Source: an uncultured Bacteroidales bacterium
GTDB lineage: Bacteria; Bacteroidota; Bacteroidia; Bacteroidales; UBA932
Length of the DNA: 64,000 nt
Assembly: GCA_900320545.1 (NCBI GenBank)
Contig: ONSU01000014.1
Coordinates: 22,534-86,533 of the forward strand
Reading direction: 5' to 3'
A model generated the notes under the pieces. It was not told where the DNA came from. It searched no databases and was given only the letters and a program-made list of their open reading frames with translations. This document shows, one piece after another, positions 59,451 to 64,000 of this stretch. A program made the translations under genes and the position numbers. Positions within the stretch are counted from its first letter, which is position 1. Each line of letters starts with the position of its first letter.

Positions 59451-62077
59451 ACGCCTAATTCCTCTTTCATCTGCCGCAGGAGGTCGAAAGCCTGGAGCGG
59501 CGTCATGTTATTGATATCGGTTTCTTTCAGCCGGTCCCGGAGGGATCCGAGCAGCGGATCGTCGAGCTGGAAGAGCGACAGCTGGAGACTGCCGTCCCCT
59601 TCGATGCGGCCCGCCTTGGTATTGTGGGCGCGGACGGGCTTTTTCACGTCCGCGTTCTCGAGACTTCTGAGGGTCCGCTCCGCGCTCTCCAGCACGGGCC
59701 GGGGCATACCGGCCATCCGGGCCACGTGCACGCCGAAGCTCTTGTCGGTGCCGCCCTCGCGGAGTTTCCGCAGGAAGATGACATCCTTCCCGGACTCCTT
59801 GACGGCGATGTGGAAGTTCTTCACGCGGGGATACATCCCCTCCAGGTCGTTCAGTTCGTGATAATGCGTCGCGAACAGGGTCTTGGCCCCCCTGCCGGAT
59901 TCGTGGATGAATTCGACGATGGCGCGGGCGATGGCCATGCCGTCGTAGGTGGACGTGCCGCGGCCGATCTCGTCGAGCAGCACCAGCGACCGCTCCGACA
60001 GGTTGTGCAGGATCATCGAGGTCTCCAGCATTTCCACCATGAAGGTGGACTCCCCGCGGGATATGTTGTCGGACGCCCCCACGCGGGTGAATATCTTGTC
60101 GAAATAGCCGATCTTCGCGGCCTTTGCGGGAACGAAGGAACCCGTCTGCGCCATCAGCACGATGAGGGCTGTCTGGCGGAGGAGGGCCGACTTACCCGCC
60201 ATATTGGGACCGGTCAGGATGATGATCTGCTGATCGGCCGCATCGAGGCGGATGTCGTTGGGAATATACTGCTCGCCCGGCGCCATCAGGGTCTCGATGA
60301 CGGGGTGACGGCCGGCGGTGATTTCGAGGGAGAGCGAATCGTTGACCTCGGGCCGGCAATACTTATGGTCCGCCGCCTGCGTGGCGAATCCGGCCAGGAC
60401 GTCCGTGCGGGCCACGATGCGGCCGTTGGTCTGGATATCGGCGATGCGGCGCTGCACCGAGGCGACGAGCGCGGCGAAAAGGCCGCTTTCCAGGGCGGCG
60501 ATCCGCTCCTCGGCCGTCATGATCTTCTCCTCGTACTCCTTCAATTCCTCGGTAATATAGCGCTCGGCGTTTACCAGCGTCTGCTTCCGGATCCACTCCG
60601 GCGGGACCTTGTCCTTAAAGGTGTTGCGAACTTCGATATAGTAACCGAAAACGTTGTTAAACCCGATCTTGAGCGAGGTGATGCCGGTGCGGTCCGCCTC
60701 CCGCTGCTGCATCTGGAGGAGATAATCCTTGCCACCGGTGTGAATGTCGCGGAGCTCGTCCAATTCGGCGTTGACGCCCCGGGCGATGACGGGCCCCTTG
60801 CCCAGCTGCGAAGCGGGTTCGGGATCCATCGTCCGGCGAATTTCGTCCAGCAGGTCCTCGCAGGGAACGATACCGCCCAGCAAGGTGTCTATTTCGCTGC
60901 ATCCCTTGCCGGTGCAGATTTGCTGCAGCGGCCCCATCTGCGCGAGGCCGCGGGCGAGCTGCATCAGCTCGCGGGGCAGCGTCTTGCCGGAAGCCACCCG
61001 GCCGAGGATCCGTTCAAGGTCGCCCATCTTCGACAGCGCGTCGACGACTTCGCCGTGGATGTCGGGATGGTCGAGGAAGAACTGCACGATTTCCTGCCGC
61101 CGGCGGATCTCTTCGCAGTCCATTTCCGGCATGGAAAGCCACTGGCGCAGCAATCGGGCGCCCATCGGGCTCACGCAGCGGTCGATCGTTTCCACGAGCG
61201 AGACGCCCTCGCCGCCGACCGTGCTCTGGAAAATTTCCAGATTGCGGAAAGTGAAACGGTCCATCCATACGAAGCGGCCCGAATCGATGCGGGAGAGGCT
61301 GCAGATATTCTTGAGACCGCTGTGCTGCGTCTGGTCGAGATAGACCATCATCGCCCCGGCGGCACAGAGCCCGAGCGGCATCCCGTCCACGCCGAATCCT
61401 TTGAGGGAATCCGTCCCGAGCTGCTTGCAGAGCCGCTCGACGGAAGAATCATACACGAACGCCCATTCGTCCAAGGACGTGATGTAATAGTCCCCGAACC
61501 GCTCCCGGACACCCTTTTCGCAGCCCCGCTCCAACAGGATCTCCTTCGGGCGCATCGAGCCGACGAGGGTCACGATATAGTCGATCTTACCCTGGGCGAT
61601 CTTGAACTCGCCCGTGGAGACGTCGAGGAACGCGGCACCGCACTGGTCCCGCTCGAAAGTGAGGGCGGCGAGGAAATTATTCTCCTTGACAGAGAGCATC
61701 TGCTCCCCGAAGGCAATGCCGGGCGTGACCAACTCGGTCACACCCCGCTTGACAAGCTTCTTGGTGAGCTTGGGATCCTCTAACTGGTCGCAGACGGCCA
61801 CCTTGTAGCCCGCCCGGACCAGTTTGGGAACGTAATTGTCGATGGCGTGGTGCGGAAAACCGGCCATTTCGATACGGCCTTTCTCCCCGTTGGACTTGCC
61901 CGTCAGTACGAGGCCCAGCACCTTCGAGGCCTCCACGGCATCCGAGCCGTAGGTCTCATAGAAGTCGCCCACCCGGTACAGCAGCATCGCTTCCGGGTAC
62001 TGGGCCTTCACCTCGAAGAACTGCCGGATCAGCGGGGTATCTTCGGGGACCTTGACCTTTTTGGCTTTCTCGCTCAT
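59447..62077 (-). CDS. mutS: DNA mismatch repair protein MutS
   Basis: 876 residues. The mismatch-binding N-terminal domain has the Phe-x-Glu-type motif in RVGDFYETYG, with IEMAGFPHHAIDNYVPKLVRAGYKVAV. The ATPase domain carries Walker A GPNMAGKSALLRQ, GASDNISRGESTFMVEM and Walker B LVLLDEIGRGTSTYDGMAIA, and ends with a helix-turn-helix. It scans DNA for mismatches and recruits MutL. First gene of an operon with folA, the NSS transporter and GT4. Confidence 0.97.
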   Translation of the reverse strand: MSEKAKKVKVPEDTPLIRQFFEVKAQYPEAMLLYRVGDFYETYGSDAVEASKVLGLVLTGKSNGEKGRIEMAGFPHHAIDNYVPKLVRAGYKVAVCDQLEDPKLTKKLVKRGVTELVTPGIAFGEQMLSVKENNFLAALTFERDQCGAAFLDVSTGEFKIAQGKIDYIVTLVGSMRPKEILLERGCEKGVRERFGDYYITSLDEWAFVYDSSVERLCKQLGTDSLKGFGVDGMPLGLCAAGAMMVYLDQTQHSGLKNICSLSRIDSGRFVWMDRFTFRNLEIFQSTVGGEGVSLVETIDRCVSPMGARLLRQWLSMPEMDCEEIRRRQEIVQFFLDHPDIHGEVVDALSKMGDLERILGRVASGKTLPRELMQLARGLAQMGPLQQICTGKGCSEIDTLLGGIVPCEDLLDEIRRTMDPEPASQLGKGPVIARGVNAELDELRDIHTGGKDYLLQMQQREADRTGITSLKIGFNNVFGYYIEVRNTFKDKVPPEWIRKQTLVNAERYITEELKEYEEKIMTAEERIAALESGLFAALVASVQRRIADIQTNGRIVARTDVLAGFATQAADHKYCRPEVNDSLSLEITAGRHPVIETLMAPGEQYIPNDIRLDAADQQIIILTGPNMAGKSALLRQTALIVLMAQTGSFVPAKAAKIGYFDKIFTRVGASDNISRGESTFMVEMLETSMILHNLSERSLVLLDEIGRGTSTYDGMAIARAIVEFIHESGRGAKTLFATHYHELNDLEGMYPRVKNFHIAVKESGKDVIFLRKLREGGTDKSFGVHVARMAGMPRPVLESAERTLRSLENADVKKPVRAHNTKAGRIEGDGSLQLSLFQLDDPLLGSLRDRLKETDINNMTPLQAFDLLRQMKEELGV

Positions 62078-62083
62078 AACTTA

Positions 62084-62114
62084 CAAAGTTACAAAAAGTC
62101 TCTGAAAGGACAAA
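62084..62114 (-). promoter_or_regulatory. Promoter of the mutS operon
   Basis: Read on the minus strand: TTTG (62114-62111), a 19-base spacer and TAACTTTG (62091-62084), six bases before the mutS start codon. This is a near-perfect Bacteroidetes promoter giving a nearly leaderless mRNA. Confidence 0.7.
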
Positions 62115-62148
62115 TTGTAATGTGCGAAGCCAGTGGTCAGAGAATCTG

Positions 62149-64000
62149 CTAATTTTCCTGTCGATTTCTAATAATTTCCAGCGAAGTCCAGCTGCGGGGA
62201 AGTTTTTGTTCCCTGCAAACAAGGCCCTCGTCAGTTAAATCATACCCGCCAAAACCAAAGATAATGGCCTGCAGGGCACCGCCGGCACCCGTCAGAAAAT
62301 AGGGATTGGTTCCACCCTCAAACTCTGCCATCACTCCGAAAGGTGGCCTGAGATTGGGCCGGTACGAATCCGTAAACCAGCGAAGCGCTTCCTCTGTCCG
62401 GCCCTCTCGGGAACAGATGATGGAATTGATACATTTGGTCATTGCCGGTGTTCCTTTTTTCGGGACTTTCTGTTGGTAGTATGCAAGATCCCGCAATGCC
62501 TGGGGGCCATCCGTCAGGCCCAGCGGCCAATAAAGCAGTACGACATCTCCCTGCTTGATTTCTGCCCCGTCATAGGTCGCATGTTCCCGGGTTACTCCCC
62601 CCTCAAATGATTCCTGTACAAGAGCCCCGGCTATTGTATTCCACTCCGCCGGAGCCGGGATCCCCAACACTTTTGCAGCGGCTGCCGCATACTCCAGATT
62701 GCGTCGGGCCGCGCCGTTGGTGTAAGCATCATCATCCACATTGAGCGCCCACTCGTCGGCGGCCATTACATTACGGATATGATACTTCCCGTCCTGCTCC
62801 TCCACCCTGGACGCCCAGAACTTAGCGGTTTCCCGCAGTATCGGCCAGCCGGTTTCCCGGAGCCAGTCACGATCCTGCGTTGCTCGGAAGTAATTCCAGG
62901 CGGCAATGGCGACATCGGCCGTCACATGATGTTGGAAGGTGCCGGAGAGCGAAGTTACCGGACATTCTTCCGCTCCTGAATCTGCGCTTTCCCAGGGGAA
63001 CATCGCGCCAAGATAACCCCACGAAGCCGCATTCCGACGTGCTTCCGACAGTCGGTCAAAGCGGTATTGGATATTACTCCGGGCCATCATCGGGTTCAAC
63101 ACCTGAAGGGTAGGTGTCATGAAGATTTCGGTATCCCAAAATACGTGTCCGTTATAACCCAGGCCACTGAGCCCCATCGGAGAGGGCGAAAAACTGCCTG
63201 AAGTTCGGTTAAAGGCATAGAGATGGTAGAGCATCGTACGGACCTCACGTTGGATGGTTTCATCGCCACCAATCCGGATGTCTCCCTTCCACAATTGCCT
63301 CCAAGCCTCTTTGTGACGGCGGACAAGCTCATCGGGGTCCTGCAAGGCAGTATAGGTTACAATGCGTTCCGCCTGATTGAGCGGATCCGACACCTGTGCA
63401 GTCGAAATCAGGGCGCCGACGACCCGGAAACTCAACGTCTCTCCCGCTTCCATCGTGCGCTCTATCCGGTAGAGATGCTTATCCATATCAGGCTGTAAGT
63501 GAACAGGGACAGTATCCGTCAGGATGGCCGAAGAGGTGACGCAACGGACCTTACCGGTCGGAGAAAGCGAAGACGTTGTGAGAAGGTCAATCCGCGTACC
63601 CGGTTTGTGGTGGAATGTCAGCGTTCGGGCCGTCATCGATGCGTCATGGAGCGAGGCCGGGAGCGAGTGAATGTTGTCTATTCTGAGTGCACACTTGCCC
63701 GACGCCGTAATCTGAACCTCCATCATCACGGCGTTCGGGAGTTGACGGAGCGCCCGATAAGTATAGGACACCTGATGCCCGCGGAAATCCATTTTTCCGG
63801 TAAACGAGCCATCAGAGAGATCCATCTGCTGAACATAATCCTTCACTTTAGAAGCTGTGATCCGGCTGCCGTCGAGGGTAATTTCCAGATGGACCGGATT
63901 AACCTGCGGAAGGAAGTTGGACACCCGGCCCCTGCCGAAGACGTCATACACATCGGCCAGGATGACGTTTTCACACTGGAACGGCTCCCGGGACGAGACC
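62149..64000 (-). CDS. Glycoside hydrolase family 65-like protein (5' part beyond the window)
   Basis: The frame stays open to base 64000, so the true start lies outside; 616 residues are visible. A GTG at 63951 is only an internal codon. GH65 features: a beta-sandwich N-terminal part, then an (alpha/alpha)6 barrel with NGHVFWDTEIFMTPTL, HHVTADVAIAAWNYF and the catalytic Glu in MAADEWALNVDDDAYTNGAA. GH65 enzymes are inverting phosphorylases or hydrolases of alpha-glucosides (trehalose, kojibiose, maltose). The phosphate-binding loop was not identified, so hydrolase and phosphorylase cannot be told apart. Convergence of function with neighbours is not evident. Confidence 0.85.
   Translation of the reverse strand, partial: VSSREPFQCENVILADVYDVFGRGRVSNFLPQVNPVHLEITLDGSRITASKVKDYVQQMDLSDGSFTGKMDFRGHQVSYTYRALRQLPNAVMMEVQITASGKCALRIDNIHSLPASLHDASMTARTLTFHHKPGTRIDLLTTSSLSPTGKVRCVTSSAILTDTVPVHLQPDMDKHLYRIERTMEAGETLSFRVVGALISTAQVSDPLNQAERIVTYTALQDPDELVRRHKEAWRQLWKGDIRIGGDETIQREVRTMLYHLYAFNRTSGSFSPSPMGLSGLGYNGHVFWDTEIFMTPTLQVLNPMMARSNIQYRFDRLSEARRNAASWGYLGAMFPWESADSGAEECPVTSLSGTFQHHVTADVAIAAWNYFRATQDRDWLRETGWPILRETAKFWASRVEEQDGKYHIRNVMAADEWALNVDDDAYTNGAARRNLEYAAAAAKVLGIPAPAEWNTIAGALVQESFEGGVTREHATYDGAEIKQGDVVLLYWPLGLTDGPQALRDLAYYQQKVPKKGTPAMTKCINSIICSREGRTEEALRWFTDSYRPNLRPPFGVMAEFEGGTNPYFLTGAGGALQAIIFGFGGYDLTDEGLVCREQKLPRSWTSLEIIRNRQEN

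Noticed and set aside
59624-61783. 719-codon plus-strand frame opposite mutS
   Set aside because: mutS is certain on the minus strand; the other strand gives no recognisable protein.

Overview
The window looks like chromosome from a fairly GC-rich member of the Bacteroidales. Evidence: a single SecD-SecF fusion, fimbrillin-like and BACON-domain lipoproteins, FISUMP ('Fibrobacter succinogenes major paralogous') domains, TAnnTTTG-type -7 promoter boxes, and an EF-G paralog of the type described in Bacteroides. Gut or rumen taxa such as Cryptobacteroides/UBA932-like lineages would fit, but that placement is inference. No rRNA, CRISPR array or SusC/SusD pair was seen.

Region 1 (1-14655) is the most unusual part. 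A run of plus-strand genes, spaced by 13 bases or less or overlapping from 1949 to 14655, starts with secreted lipoproteins that resemble proteins I know from methanogenic archaea (Methanobrevibacter-type adhesin-like proteins). These include pseudomurein-binding-repeat-like segments, a C-H-D transglutaminase-fold isopeptidase like the pseudomurein endoisopeptidases PeiW/PeiP, and two related TIM-barrel hydrolases. The run continues with an N-acetylglucosamine-kinase-like protein, a sugar MFS permease, an Ntn amide hydrolase, a GltS-type glutamate symporter and a fused M20 amidohydrolase/C1B cysteine peptidase. Pseudomurein is made of GlcNAc, N-acetyltalosaminuronic acid, and Lys/Glu/Ala peptides joined by isopeptide bonds, so I propose an operon for attacking and eating methanogen cell walls. 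This is a hypothesis from motif recognition and gene order. Aspartase and an outer-membrane barrel protein follow.

Region 2 (17365-25423) is a decayed 8-kb island in the 3' end of tRNA-Ser(GCT). It is bounded by 26-bp direct repeats with one mismatch, has a tyrosine-integrase stump at the right end and TCTACC-type short repeats near both ends. It carries a radical SAM protein, a putative ATP-grasp protein, a WbqC-like protein, a GT2 glycosyltransferase, a DegT-type aminotransferase, a lipoprotein, and broken FprA and Y-family polymerase genes.

Region 3 (25479-31252) holds FISUMP-domain genes and a clan-A glycoside hydrolase, punctuated by three 110-bp twin-hairpin repeats. Region 4 (31291-38928, minus) is an envelope cluster: an ABCG-type transporter, an MG2/plug protein, a PD40 protein and a lipoprotein.

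Region 5 (39076-64000) is mostly housekeeping: secDF, dnaE with a DUF4923 protein and a ThiL-like protein, a secreted EEP-family phosphodiesterase, an EF-G2-like factor, an XRE regulator, rnhB, a rsmA-DUF456-yfhO operon, a mutS-folA-NSS transporter-GT4 operon, and a GH65 enzyme cut by the window edge. Two palindromic repeats (19190-19324 and 56147-56298) share conserved loops while their stems differ by compensating changes, suggesting a structured element family.
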